From the NCBI GenBank assembly GCA_047495785.1, contig JBLDXI010000026.1, forward strand, positions 372,001 through 436,000: a stretch of DNA of 64,000 nucleotides, given 5' to 3'. The translations under genes and the position numbers were made by a program. Of this stretch, positions 23,066 to 35,462 are shown piece by piece. Positions within the stretch are counted from its first letter, which is position 1, and every line of letters begins with the position of its first letter. The notes beneath the pieces are model-generated. The model did no database searches and had not been told where the DNA came from. It worked only from the letters and a program-made list of their open reading frames with translations. This DNA is from Lepidodermella squamata (lineage: Eukaryota > Gastrotricha).

Positions 23066-23986
23066 ACAGTGCTCGTGTTCACAATACTGTAGGCCCTTAT
23101 CAAAAATTATAACTAGAGTTTGAAACACTGCCGCATGCTTATTAATTTATCTAAGCGTCAACGAAGGATACGTAAGATCGATGTGTCGCGCAATTACTCG
23201 ATTGACATGATTGAATGGATTGATATGATAGATCATGATTTCTAACTTGTGCTCTTGCTCGCGCGGCTGCCTGATTGCAAGTGTTTTAATCCGATCTGTT
23301 TTGAGCCAATATGTAATCAAAGCAATCAAACCTCCCGCCTCGCCGAAACATATCTATGAATTTTCTATCGTTTGTGTATTTCTGGATAATAGGTAAAAAT
23401 TCGAGTGTGCGGTGTGCGCGCCCAAATTTGTCGCTGAAAATGCGGCACGCAATACCGGTTACGCAACCAGCATTAGTGTGCGCGCTCATTATCGTAGTCA
23501 CACGCTAAATTCGAATATGCAAATTAACATAACAGTGCTGTTTAAACTGTTCCGAGAAGGTCGACTAAAGAAAATACCTATACTCATAGACTGCGGTAAG
23601 TTCTATTAAGGCTGCCGCCCCTACGGGATCAGTCATGAATCGCACGAATCAGTCATGAATTTTAGAGCTATTACTGGCTCTAAAATTCAGGGGATGACAG
23701 CTCGATTTGAGGGGATGGGTAGGGGATGGCTGGATAAATCGCTGCGAACAATTATCAAAAACTTACCTCGAATAGCCCGATGGACAAGGGTTGACATTTT
23801 CTGAAACGCTTCGCCTGAAAGGTTTTAAATGGTCTTATAATTCGGTAAATTCAATTAGAAGACTTTACTTTTTACTTGATCTTTTCGGACAACTGCGACA
23901 CTACTAATATTCTCACTTTTCGAAACGTGTTACCATCAGCGTGCGCTGGACATAGACTAGAGATTTTTTCACCATTGCTGATCACT
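23066..23986. other. Intergenic DNA upstream of NR-E
   Basis: No gene is recognised. A duplicated short phrase (AATCAGTCATGAATT region near 23,630-23,660) and AT-rich sequence are present. Confidence 0.35.
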
Positions 23987-25605
23987 ATGGAAGCCACCGT
24001 GAAGGGTGCTGCTTGTAAGGTATTTTATCCTCAAAACATGAATAACCCATTCCGTTATTTTTCTCTCCAGATATGCGGAAAGTCTGTTGTAAAACGAAAA
24101 AACTACTTTCCAGGGCAATGCTCGGCGTGTCAGGTAAAAAACTAACTTCGAGATGGTGCTTTTAACTTTTCATGTCTAGAAATTCTTCACACGACAAGCT
24201 TCGAGGCGCTTTGAATTTCAGTGTCTTACTGGTAAAAATAATTGTGAGATCCTCCCTGGAAAAACTCGCGGTTGTTGCACTCGCTGCCGTCTTGAAAAGT
24301 GCTTCACTTTGCGCTCAAGCTCAGGTAGAATATCCCGAGTTGATTAGCATTTGGTAAATTCTGCTTTTAGCATTTAAAAAGAGCAGCGAAAAGAACCATA
24401 GTAACGAATCAGAGAAAACAGGTCTCCAGACCTCTGCTGATGATTGGTGTTCAACGATACCTAGCAATCTAGATCTATACGACCTCGGAATAGCGGAGAC
24501 AGCCACGAAAAACTCAATTATTGGGCTAACGTTTCTGCATGGCTTACATTCAGCAAGTTATCTGCGTTTTCCTTTTTCTAATTTATTCTTGTGTCATCCC
24601 TAATTTAGCTTCCGCTGAGAGGAAGGAATGTTCCTTATGATGACGTCACCATTCTGAAATCGGAATTTGTCAACGACCAGATAAGAATCTTTAACGATGC
24701 AGGCCTAATATTTGCACAGTATATGAAAGGTACACAAAAGGGTCAAAGGATCAGAGGGGTTTTCCAAAAATTTAGACGATGATCCGCAGCGATACAAAAA
24801 TGTTAACTCTTGCAGAAGCCTTCGGAATTCCTGACCACGAGTGGCCACAAGCCGCCGCATCTGGTTGGGCAGAAACCACAATCGCCTTCTCAACGCATCA
24901 AGCCGATAGCAATCCGCTTGCGGTCAACCAAGCTATTCTTCCTCAATTATTCGCCGCGTACCCTGAATTAGAGGTAAATCTCTTCCCAATCCATTTGGTT
25001 ATGGATGCAAATTTAATAATTAGGGTTTCCCTTCCAAAATTAAATTCCAGACGAAATAGGATATGGGTTATCAAATAAGTTGAATAAGTTAGGTCTTTCG
25101 ACCATTCGCACTTGAGTATGCAGGCGTTTTTTCAACCCCCTCCCCGGTCTTAATCAGCTGTTTTGTAGATTATGGAACCCCTTCTAAGTACGAATATACC
25201 AACCCATTATTTATTTGTCTCATTTCCAGCCTGTCGCAACGTGGGCGCAGGAGCTATTGCACGTGCTCAATGGCTGGCAACCGACGATGCCCGAATTCGC
25301 TCTATTTCTTTGCTACCTTTGCTTTAGCAGTACGCAAATTGCTGATCACTACTGACCACTGACGAGTGATTGATTTTTCTTACACAGGATCGAAGACTCG
25401 GGTTTTGGTTCGATTATCGAATGTCTTGCAGAAATCACTGTTTATGCAGTGCGCTGCCTTGCGGAAAGGAATTCAGTGGCAGGACCACGTCGAAAGAGCC
25501 ATTGCCATCATGGAGCAAGTCGCAGCGTACAGGCTAGAATTTTTTAAGCAAGAAGAGAATCGACCAAGTTCCTGGGTGCGCAACGTCAAGTCATCATTAA
25601 GATGA
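23987..25605 (+). CDS. Divergent nuclear receptor NR-E
   Basis: Exons: 23987-24019, 24071-24133, 24180-24324, 24371-24552, 24609-24729, 24816-24973, 25230-25329 and 25388-25605, giving 339 aa. The start is MEATVKGAACK, then ICGKSVVKRKNYF and CSACQ|KFFTRQASRR. Finger 2 ends GCCTRCRLEKC. The ligand-domain half carries NSIIGLTFLHGL, MPEFALFLCYLCF and AIAIMEQVAAYR. Intron 4 has a GC donor in an otherwise strong context (TCA|GCAAGT); sister genes have GT there. Short introns elsewhere are about 46-56 bases. It appears intact and is nearly the same as NR-D and NR-F in the fingers, so these copies are recent duplicates. Confidence 0.86.
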
Positions 25606-25676
25606 ATCCAGAAACGTTGTAGAGTACGCAGATTTTGTGAAATCATAGTAAATGGAAAGCTGTACATTATAGATCC
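25606..25676. other. Short spacer after NR-E
   Basis: Only about 70 bases separate the NR-E stop codon from the open frame of the next coding fragment, an unusually close junction that suggests an insertion. Confidence 0.35.
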
Positions 25677-26236
25677 ATTCATCGACCGCGAAGCCGAACG
25701 CGGTGGCTGTCGAGCAAACTCAGGACTTGTACGAAGACCTTATTCTCATGGAAAAGCACATCGACCTGTAAGCCTTTTTTCTTTCATTTATTTATTTTCA
25801 AATTTTGAAGCTGAAATTAATTTTGATTTTTTTCAATAAAAATTCAAAAAAATTGAATGCTAAAATTAAATTATTTTTTTTCAATTTCAGCCGCTGCGGC
25901 CAGGTCTGCTTTACTCGGTGCGACGATTCAACCTGCGTACATTGCGGACAGCATCCGCCGCCCGCCTCCGGCCTGTGGAAGTACCTGAATCAACACGGCG
26001 TCCCCGACCCCGAGTACGACGATTCTCGGCCGGGTCAATACAAGAAATTCGCCGATGTGTTTGAAGCCCGGCAACGCAGCGCTGCTGTTGAGGCAACGAA
26101 TCCGCGGCCGCCGGCTGGTCGTTGCGAAATTTGCCCATCATATAGCTTTTTCAGCGAGATCCACAAAACCAGGCACACTAATATGATGCATCCCGAAATT
26201 TTGAAAAAAGGAAATAAAAAATGTCGGAAAGATTGA
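25677..26236 (+). CDS. Cys-rich zinc-binding protein fragment (5' truncated)
   Basis: Two exons (up to 25767, and 25891-26236) join in frame across an AT-rich intron with GT-AG ends. The first exon encodes an acidic stretch (VEQTQDLYEDLILMEKH). The second begins with a cysteine cluster RCGQVCFTRCDDSTCVHCG, then a Pro/basic region. It ends with a C2H2-like finger CEIC...SEIHKTRHTNMMH and a basic tail. The exon is markedly more GC-rich than the receptors on either side. No start codon fits upstream, so this is probably the 3' end of a transposon-borne or captured gene. Function is not recognised. Confidence 0.5.
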
Positions 26237-26349
26237 TAATATTCGTATTTAGATTTATTTTTGAAACACGTTCGACAAATAAAGAGGCGGCATAATATTT
26301 GAAATTGTTGTTCATTTTGTTCCCCTTCGCTTTTCGAAAACAACGTGTG

Positions 26350-26625
26350 TTGTATACGTCCACAGTCCCTCCATTGTGTTTGTATCGCGCGACGGGACTG
26401 GCACTGCGAGGCGGCGGGCCGCCCGCGGTTTTGGTTACGAACGCGAGCGGGCCTCATGCTGGGCTATAAATTTGACGACAAACAGCGTTTCACCTATTTA
26501 TATAGGAAATTTAAGGCTGCTCCCATGTGTAACAGTCTACTATGGCCTGCCGTCAACTCCGCCGCCAACCTACACCTGCACCGGCCTGCCACGGCCTGCC
26601 ACTGATTGCTGCGTTTCGGCATGGC
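26350..26625. repeat. GC-rich dispersed repeat, copy 1
   Basis: GGGACTGGCACTGCG, GGCGGGCCGCCC, TTCTGGTTACG/TTTTGGTTACG, a TATATAGGAAATTTAAGGCTGCT segment and CTGCCGCC repeats are shared in order with 47,765-47,965. The function is unknown; it has a promoter-like look (TATAAA/TATATAG in a GC-rich setting). Confidence 0.6.
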
Positions 26626-26750
26626 CCCTTACCAAAATTACTTCGGATTTCAACCACAAATACAAGTCAGTAAAAATTTGAAAATTTTCCACTGAATCTA
26701 ATTCTAAAACCAATTTATTTTAAAATTGACAAAACAGTAGGCCAAATGTT

Positions 26751-27725
26751 CAAGGAAAAAAGTTAGGATAGATCGACAGTCGATGTAGATGTCATTTAGA
26801 TGTGATCTTTTTTGGTGCGAGGATGCATCTTAGATGTAACTTACATGAATCGTGGATGATCGCTAAGCTTCATGTACAATTCATCCGAGCATCATCTTAA
26901 CATGAAGCCATGATGATACATGGCCTTATCTACATGATATCTACACGACAAGTAGATGCGATCATCTACATGACAAGTAGATGCGATCTACATGACAAGT
27001 AGATGCGATCTACATGACAAGTAGATGCGATCTACATGACAAGTAGATGCGATCTACATGACAAGTAGATGCGATCTACACGACATCTACATGGCATCTA
27101 CATTTCATGTAGATGTGCACTACATAATTTGACAAAATCATGTCATAAAGATGTCGTATCGATAAACACCTTAAGATTATGGGTAATTTTCAGTCGACAT
27201 GACTTCTAACCCATTGAACTCTTAATTAGTATTATTAGTATTATTATTAGTATTAAATTGAAATAATTTCATGAGAAGCCTTGGGGCGACCCTTTAGGCT
27301 CTGGGTTACAATGGCGCTCCCCTCAGCTCGCGAAGGCAGGGAGTGAACGCTTAGGTTAAACTCACCCACGCCCAGTCTCGTCAAAAACCGTCTGAATATG
27401 AATTAATTGGAAAATTTTTTAGGGTTGACCACCTCTTTGAGTGAGAATTGAAACAACAGCTAAATTGATTTGCATATGCACAATTTTGAAAATAATCAAA
27501 TAAATTGCTGTAGACTTGGTTGCATCTAAGACACATCTATACATCATGTACAATTCATCTTTCATGATTCCTAAATGATGGAGTTGACATGTAAGATGCA
27601 TCTTGTACCCATCTAGAACACTTGTTTGACATGCATCTTACATGTGTCTTACATGCAGCCGACATGTGACGGTCTCATATAGATGACATCTACATCAGGC
27701 CAGGATGATCCCTTTTTTTTCCTTG
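26751..27725. mobile_element. Non-autonomous DNA element with TGTAGATG subterminal repeats
   Basis: The ends are imperfect inverted repeats of about 45 bases, starting CAAGGAAAAAA and sharing GATGTAGATGTCAT. Both subterminal regions are filled with CATCTACATG/ACATGTAGATG-type motifs, in either orientation. It includes a direct array at about 26,940-27,080. No transposase frame is present and no certain target duplication was found. Confidence 0.6.
26940..27085 (+). repeat. 22-bp tandem repeat
   Basis: About six copies of the unit CTACATGACAAGTAGATGCG plus AT follow head to tail, and each unit is itself partly palindromic. The array is inside the element at 26,751-27,725. Confidence 0.85.
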
Positions 27726-29298
27726 GGTTGTTTCACCGGTCTGGCCGAGCTGGGGGCATGATAATCGCACACCGAATGCAGTATTATAGATATCGTTGGG
27801 GTCCAAAGGGTCATTCTTGAAGCCTCAGTAATCAAAAGCATTTGGGGCGAGCTGTCACATATCATATCATTCCACATTGTTTCATTTCAACCTCAGACAC
27901 TCTCCAATGTTCAACTCATTCCCTCTCACAAAATGCTGGACAAATTCTTGTTTAGACCTTTCCTGTTAGAGGTCAAACCACACTGCTTCATTTTGCTCTC
28001 TGCAATTCAATATGCTGCTGCAATGCTCCGAGCTCAGATGAGCGTGCAATAACGATCAATATTTGTGCTCCATTAAATTGTCTGCTAAGCTTGACTGCGT
28101 AAGCACACGTACATACAGCAATCACGCGAGCAAAGACTCGAACAGCCATCCTTTAATACTATCGCTTGACTCGGTGAGAGCACCCGGTTGTAATATGCGA
28201 AAATGTGACGATTTTTCATTATTTGCGTTATTGAAGCAAGGCTCGTGCCACACCATTTCCTTTTCCTATTTTCTCATTGAACTTGATATGAGTGTGTTCA
28301 TAGAAGCTCATCGATTATGATATACTAGACGATAGTCCTTAATGTGGCATCAAAAGATATACAAGTATTAAGAAAGAGGTGACAATGCTAGTAAAAGTAT
28401 CTGTTTTATGGGATGATTGCTCACAATATCAAGCTTTCTTTCTCGCGCGACTTCCTGATTGCACTGTACGTGTTTTGGTCCGATCTGTAATTGAGCATAT
28501 GTTTAATACAGCAATCAGGCCAATCCGAAAAAATGCATTGTGTTACCATAAAAGCTCTTATTATGGAAAAGTGGGACTTATGACGGGTCTATGAAGTCAG
28601 GAAAAACATGATTAACATGTGAATAATCAATAAGCGAATAGAAGGGTGTCGATTTCTGATGGCTGTGAAAATTTTTTAATATGTTTAAGATGTTGCTAGA
28701 TTGCAAATACCCATATAAAATCCATTATAAGTTGAACACACACCCCGAATTTATCTACTTTTATTTTCTCAACACTCTATCGGCCGAAGGTTTTCGCGTG
28801 TATCTTTCCTGCAGCGCCGGGGTTTTTTCAATGAACCTAGCAAGAAATTCGACCCCCAGATAATTATATGTTCACGATAGGGTTGTTAAACTCTTCAGTA
28901 GTAAGTGTCAGGTGTCCGGCTGGAGAGTAGATGCAGAAAATTCACAGTCATGATCTTCGCCTGAGCACCAATCAATGAATCTCGGAAGGAAACTTATAAT
29001 TTGATTGATTTATATCGATTTTACGTGCACACTTTGCTAGGACTCGTCAGGCCTCCAAGCGCCTTGAAGCGAATCTAAAAAGTATGTCCCTATCAAATTG
29101 TTTACTTGCGTTTTTGTTGGCATTGCTGATGATTATAGAAGCTATGGAGATCCATGCTGCTTGTAGGGTATTATTTGTTTATGTTATTTAGGAGCCATAA
29201 CGCCTGGAAGAGGACAGCTCAGACACGTCACATCTTCAACAGCCAAATGTTATTCAATAATGATGTTTGCTACAGGTTTTAGTGAAAATAAATTTTGT
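27726..29298. other. Intergenic DNA upstream of NR-F
   Basis: It holds a copy of the shared upstream block (27,975-28,290). A relic first exon at 29,144-29,166 (MEIHAAC, followed by GTAGGG) precedes the used first exon of NR-F by 155 bases. Nothing else is recognised. Confidence 0.5.
27975..28290 (+). promoter_or_regulatory. Shared upstream block of receptor genes (NR-F copy)
   Basis: Motifs GCGTGCAATAACGATCAATA, TCGCTTGACTCGGTGAG, ATATGCGAAAAT and GAAGCAAGGCTCGTGCCAC appear in the same order and spacing as at 19,225-19,575. Confidence 0.45.
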
Positions 29299-31375
29299 AT
29301 GGAAACAGACGTTAGGCATGTTGCTTGCAAGGTGTTATATCTTTAATATATGTGTAATCCATGTTCTCATATTTAAATTATTCCAGATATGCGGCAAGTC
29401 AGTCGTGAAGCGAAAAAACTACTTTCCAGGGCAATGCTCGGCGTGTCAGGTAAAAAACTAACTTCGACATGGAGCTTTTAATGTTTAATGTACAGAAATT
29501 CTTCACTCGGCAAGCTTCCAGGCGCTTTGAATTTCAGTGTCTTACTGGTAGCAGTAATTGCGAAATCGTTCCAGGAAAAACTCGTGGTTGTTGCACTCGC
29601 TGCCGTCTTGAAAGGTGCTTCGCTTTACGATTAAGCGCAGGTTGAATATCCACAGACGATTGAAGTTCGGTAAATTCAGTCTTTTACTTCAGCACTGAAA
29701 AAGAGCAGCGATAAGAATACTAATAACGAATCAGAGGCCAAAGGTCAGGAGAACACTGCCGATAATTGGACCCAGGCAACGATCCCAGGCAGCCCAGATC
29801 TTCTCCACCTTAGAATTGCAGAGGAAGCCACAAAAAGCTCAATTGTTGGGCTCACCTTTCTGCATGACATGAATTCAGTAAGTTGTTTGAGTTTCCTCAG
29901 TCCACATTGTTTTTATTCGTTCCTAATTTAGTTTCCGCTTCGAAGAAGAAATTTTCCTTATCATGATATCTCAATTATGGCATCGGAATTTTCTACCGAT
30001 CAAGTGAGAATCTACAACGATGTCGGCATAAGGTTCGCACAGTACATGAAGCACATTTACGGATCCGCGGTGGTTTCCTCCGGCCACTAAACCACTGTGA
30101 AAGGATAGTTTTCTCTTACAATTATTTGCTCGCACGCTATTGGTCGATTCAGAAATAAACGCGGGAGTCGCATTAATGCCGCTGCGAAACAAAATAACCG
30201 TCGACTAATTCATGGCTAATAATGCAGACCGGCGCAAATATAAGAGACTCATTTTCAGACGCTGTTGAAAGTGAATTTTTTTAGGATGATTGAAACATTT
30301 TTCCTAAAAAACTCCCAAATCCAGTGAAATCAATTATTGAAAAATGAGCAGAGGTTGTGAATTTTACTCTAATTTCGAATTTCAACATTATTGACGCCTT
30401 TGACTCCTTGCTGAAAATTAGAAAAAATTGGAAAAAATCACCCAACTCGATCGCCATAACATTCAACAATAATTATCAATTGGGATCGCTGAAAACTGGA
30501 CGCAAAATTCAGCTGCACTCGATAATGAAATCAACAGGCTGCTTGTTATCACTATTTACAATCCTGAACCCGGGTTTTTTCAGGCGGACTTGGAATATCA
30601 AAAAAAAAATGTTTAATAAAACCGAGATTAATTTTTTTCGTTATTCAAGGGTAAGGTTGTCATTACTGTCATTACAGTATTGCAGTTTACGTTCATTCGC
30701 GCTGCTTTCGTGGCTTAATTCGTTTTTTCTGCAGTAGCAATATCACATAGCAATAAAATTTGCTCTCACTATTTTTTGTTTTGCACCACGCAAACACTCC
30801 GCACAATAATTAATTAGGTCACTACTACACTAAATTATGAATGGGCATTACGGTTTTTTCGACAAAAATGGGCGATAAAATTGAGCTCTGAAAATTTAAA
30901 AAAATAGGATAGCATACTTTCCAACATCCAATGGAAAATTATAACTAAATTTGTGACCATCGATTTAAAAGCAGAAAATTGATAATGGGTAATTTTTTAT
31001 AGTTTTGAATTATGCCAAGGCGTGATTTTTTGAATATAAATAGTTCAAATTGCTTGCAAATCGAGGCCTTAGTTTATTTTCTCCAATAACTGATTGTTAA
31101 ATTTGAGAAATTCGTTCGAAATTTACAAATTTCTTAGTGGGATAATTTTCGCTAAAAGTCATTTTTTACAGTTTGTGAGAATGTGTTTCTTAATAATTGC
31201 GTCGGTCTTGACTATTAGCCACAAATCTGCGACAATTCTGCAAAGTCGACGGTTATTTTGTTTCACAGTGGCATTAGTGCGGTTACCGCGTTAATTTTTG
31301 AATCAGCCAATAGTGTGCAAGCAAATAATTGTTATGGAAAAATAGCCTTTCACATCGTTCTAGTGGCCGGAGGAA

Positions 31376-32430
31376 CCGGGCTGAAGTGTGCGACGAACAT
31401 CACGAAGCAATGGGTTCCGCCTATCTGGGACATTGTGCCACCCGTGTGCCAGCTAGAGGACGTTATTCTGAGTAAATCAAGGTGTATTGCACCCTTATAT
31501 CACTTACCATCATGAAACTGGAGCGAAAAAACGAATTTGGGACATTTTCAGGTCATCCGCGACTGGCATTAGCGTCGCTTCATGTGGTGCGACAGCGTGT
31601 GCCAGTCGTGGAAGTAACTGGGTAAGGGTAAAATTTTACGCTGAATCAGAATTTGCAATCCTTTTTTGTACTGCTATCATGGTTTTAGAGATAAAACAGG
31701 TTTTTGACCTCAAAATGTGACAAATTGACATTTTTCGTGACCTTTGACCCCAGGTGAGCATGTGCCACCCTCAAAAATGACACCATTCGATAGAGCGCCT
31801 ATGATTACCCTACCTGGTGGTGCTTTGTCGAGGGTTTAATCATTGCTCGATTTTAAATAAATTTTGAAATGAAAAATTGTGGCAGGATCGCATAGAAGTC
31901 AATTATTTTCATCATTTGACGCACCGCCGACACATGAAAAGCTTTGTGCCACCAACCAAATGTGTTGTGCCAGTAGCAGAATTTTTCGGCAAATCCAACG
32001 CAACAAACCCCGTGTTTATAGCTATCACCCTTGTTAAGGTAGAACGATTTTTGTGAGACAAGTCTGAGCAAACATTCCCTCGGGTTGATACCGGGAAAGA
32101 AAATTCGATATCAGTGGATGCTCCGGAACGTTTGTGCCAGTAATAAAATGTAATGTGCCAGGAGCAGAAGTTTTCGGCGAATCTAACGCAGCAAACCCCG
32201 TGTTTATAGCTATCACCGTTTTTAAGATGGATTGAGTTTTGTGAATCAACTTGAGCAAGGATACGTTCAAATGAGGAAATTGATACCGACATTCTATTTT
32301 AATGGCTACTCCGAAAGGGCTGCGCCAGCCTCACTATGTGTTGTGCCAGTAGCAGAATATTGCGCTGAATCCAACGCTGCAAACCTCGTCGTCGTAGGTA
32401 TCACCGTTTTTGAGGTGGATCGCTCTTTAT
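31376..32430. repeat. Left long inverted arm with ~180-bp tandem units
   Basis: The outer 500 bases are an almost perfect reverse complement of about 38,865-39,372, for example CTGGTGGTGCTTTGTCGAGG. The inner part holds three tandem units of roughly 180 bases with AGCTATCACC, TTTTCGGC and TGTGCCAGTAGCAGAA. No coding role is apparent although the units are open in one frame. Confidence 0.8.
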
Positions 32431-33827
32431 GATTGACATCGCAACAATAAACTCGCACAACATATTATGCGCACAGTTATGGCACCCGCAGAATTCCTAT
32501 TTCAATGCAACAGCCTCCGCCAAATTTGATAAAAATCAAAATCGAAAAGATGAAAAATATCAAATTATCAGAGAGCAGAATAATCGCAAATCGCAAACCA
32601 CACCGATCTCATTTGTTCACCGTACACGATATTTATTAATATATGCGAGACACGGCATCAGAATTCGACGCAGACATGGCGCGGCCTTGTCGGCGCGCCC
32701 ATATCAATAAAGCGAACAAATCGCCGAGAAATCAATAAAATCTGACAGGTGAGCACAAGCCCATGACCCAAATAAACGTGGTAAACAAGTTGTAAACAGG
32801 GGGTCACATGAACGCAGTAGGCCAAAGATAATGACTCTTTGCTCTAGTGGTACAGTGATCTGAGATTGATCGAATAGGCCACCAATGAACTTTTGTACTT
32901 TTGTACTGCCGATTTTTTGTAGAAACCCTCTATTTTTCTTTATTGTTATTATCTACGCGAAATAGAACTTTTTTCAGCATAATCCTTTATTTACGTTATA
33001 TTTTACATTCTAGAAAATGTTTGCCGTTTTTTCATTCAGGCTTTAAGTTTTGGCTGCGATTATAGCCCTCCTTAAATTTGTCGAATATTGACCAAATTTA
33101 ATACAATTTTTACTGCCACCAAATTTTCCTGAACCTGGATTTCGCCTGATCGGTAAAATGCGATTTCTCCCGAAAATCAGTGAGTTATTATTAAAATATA
33201 TTCGAAGGTTATAGATTTTTATTACCTGGGCCACTTGGGCGTAGACTCCTAAAAAAATGGCAGGGTGGCATTCTTAAGTATCTCACCCAAGCCGCTGATG
33301 AGTGTCACGAAGCCGTTAATTTGGTCGTTGATTTTCGCAATGTTTTTTTCCCTAATAATTCGATAAAATTTGGCCGCGCAATATGCCGATTAATTTTGGC
33401 GCAATAATTTTACTGCATGTGTAAAGTTGCGCATAATTTCCTATCAACTTTGAGTATTTTCCTGATCATGGCCTTGAGAATTGGCACAATTTTCCAAGGC
33501 ATGAGACTCAAGACATCGAAAAATTCAGAAATTTTGCAGGCGTTGCGCCTTATTTGAATTTTATAGCGTTTTTATAGCTTGCGACACATTGGCGGCTATT
33601 TGAAAACATACAAGTTGGGACTTAGGTTGACACCAAAGATAGGGTAGAAAGTTCCGAAATATCACCGAGTCTGATTTTATCTGATTATTAACGGAAGAAA
33701 AATTGTTCGCTTATTTTTAGCTGAATACTGTGAACTACAACTTGGGAACTACGTCGTAGGACTTCCCAACATTTTTCCAATTTTGCCAACATTTGATTGT
33801 TTTTCTTAAGGTGGCGAGTCTTTAAAC
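32431..33827. other. Unassigned interior of the 9.4-kb element
   Basis: AT-rich sequence with no convincing frame. It precedes the first gene of the element and could contain its promoter. Confidence 0.35.
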
Positions 33828-34781
33828 ATGGCATTCGCTTTATGCCTCATCGTGAGTGTCTCCTGCTGCCTTTTCTCGATCAACGTCAATGCAGCTAAAC
33901 GGCGGGCAAAACCATTACCTGCAATTGATATCAATAAAGTTCGAGAATACTTTGCGAACAATCCTACTGCTACTGTAGATGGTTAGTTGTGGGACGAATT
34001 GATAAATCAGCATTGGGGTAATTTATTTGCTAATAATTCCATAGGTTGGCGCAGTGATCAGTGTACTGTCGGCCAAATCTCTGCCTTCCTGTTTGGGCGG
34101 AATCACGATAGTATTCGGCATAGATTGCACACCTTTATCAGGCGGCAACCAGAATTCGCGGATAGGGTGACACACCGGGACATTGACGCGGAACTTCCAA
34201 CAAGCCATTTCGCCAGCGACCCAACCGCGACCGATGCCGTACCTTCTGGTAACAACCTCGCTTTTCAACCGACCCCAAACGAACCGCTCTTTCCTCCTGT
34301 GTATTTTACGCAGGAGGAATGGGCAAAGTGTCAGCCATCGTGCAGAAACCCTGCAAAGCTGCGGTCCGGCTGGACAACCATGTTCCGCCACAGGCTGTCG
34401 GCCGAATATAATAAATGTGGTTTAATCAGTTTCTACAACTACGTCGGCGGAGACGGAATAGCTCGGGGAGGTTTCAGATGTTCTGAGAGGAAATGCCGCA
34501 GCTTCAAATTTGTAGTGGATCCCTCGAAATTGACCGAAGAAAGAAAGATCATGGCGGAAATTTCTGCATGTGGCACCTTGAATCACCCGCCAGTCAAGCT
34601 TCGTCCGGTTTACCTGCGAGGTTTTGTCAGGGAAACTGTTGCAGAAGAGCTGCGCAAAGATAACCCTGCCGTGTACCTGTGGAAGCTGATGGCTGAAATA
34701 AACAAACTGCGCAACAAAGGTCAGCTTTCAAATAATTCAGGATATTCAAAAACAGCTTCACCTGATGTTAATGGGAACTAA
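33828..34781 (+). CDS. Transposon-borne protein with signal-like leader and zinc-knuckle (FLYWCH/WRKY-GCM1-like) region
   Basis: Exons 33828-33981 and 34045-34781 join in frame (GAT G|GT TGG), giving 296 aa. The first 22 residues are strongly hydrophobic (MAFALCLIVSV...), like a signal peptide, followed by AKRRAKP. The middle reads QISAFLFGRNHDSIRHRLH. Residues 155-220 hold a Cys/His set, FRCSERKC ... ACGTLNHPPV, in the C-x4-C...H pattern of FLYWCH/WRKY-GCM1-type DNA-binding knuckles often linked to Mutator-like transposons. The C-terminal part is charged and helical (RETVAEELRK). The leader is odd for a nuclear protein and may instead be an internal hydrophobic helix. Confidence 0.5.
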
Positions 34782-35462
34782 TTGATTTTGCGACGATTGT
34801 TGAAGAATTGGATCCGAAAAATATTTTTTTTTGAGCTGGCGTTTTATTAAACTTTTCAGTGATTTTAATCGTAGACAATTTCACGCACTCAATTGTCTCC
34901 ACTATGTCCTTTGTCCTAATAGCTTTTTCCTTGATGGTACGGATTTTCATCTGTCTTCGAACGGGCATAAGAAATTGATAATTTGGAAGGGTAAAGGGAG
35001 AATATTTTTTAATGAGATTTGTGTGATATCAGCGTTGTAAGCCTTCAACTTATTAGAGAACTGAAGTTCCAAGGCCGAAATAAGCTTAGCAATTATATAG
35101 ATGCTGTAATCAGATTCAGTAGAAGCTGTTTGAAGTCAATCTGGTTACTGAACTCTTTAGGTTTTTCCGTCGGCTGAGTAAAAAATGGCTAACCAAGTTT
35201 CAAGTGTACTTTTTCTGAAAATTTTGCACGCAATTTCAGTGCTTGATCTGGCCATTGTTCGTTTCGCATCGGTAGTCCGATGTTAAATAACTTCACCTGC
35301 TGACATCGTGGCGGCGGTGGTTGGTTTAATGGCGAAGCTAAAACCGTGCAGCGGCGTTTGACTAGGATTTATCCACCTGACCCGTCTTGAAACACGGACC
35401 TAGGAATCCTAACCTGTGCGCGAGCCATTGAGAGTCAAAAGGATGACAGGAAAGAAGGCGCC

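Noticed and set aside
26935-27090. The 22-bp array looked at first like a CRISPR array
   Set aside because: The units are contiguous with no unique spacers, the genome is eukaryotic and the array lies in a transposon-like element.
31912-32292. Repeated peptides such as VIAINTGF..LD in open frames of the tandem units
   Set aside because: The similarity follows from the DNA tandem repeat in the transposon arm; no start, splice sites or codon signal support translation.
34023-34391. Long minus-strand open frame opposite the zinc-knuckle gene
   Set aside because: It is antisense to a well-supported two-exon gene and shows no motif.
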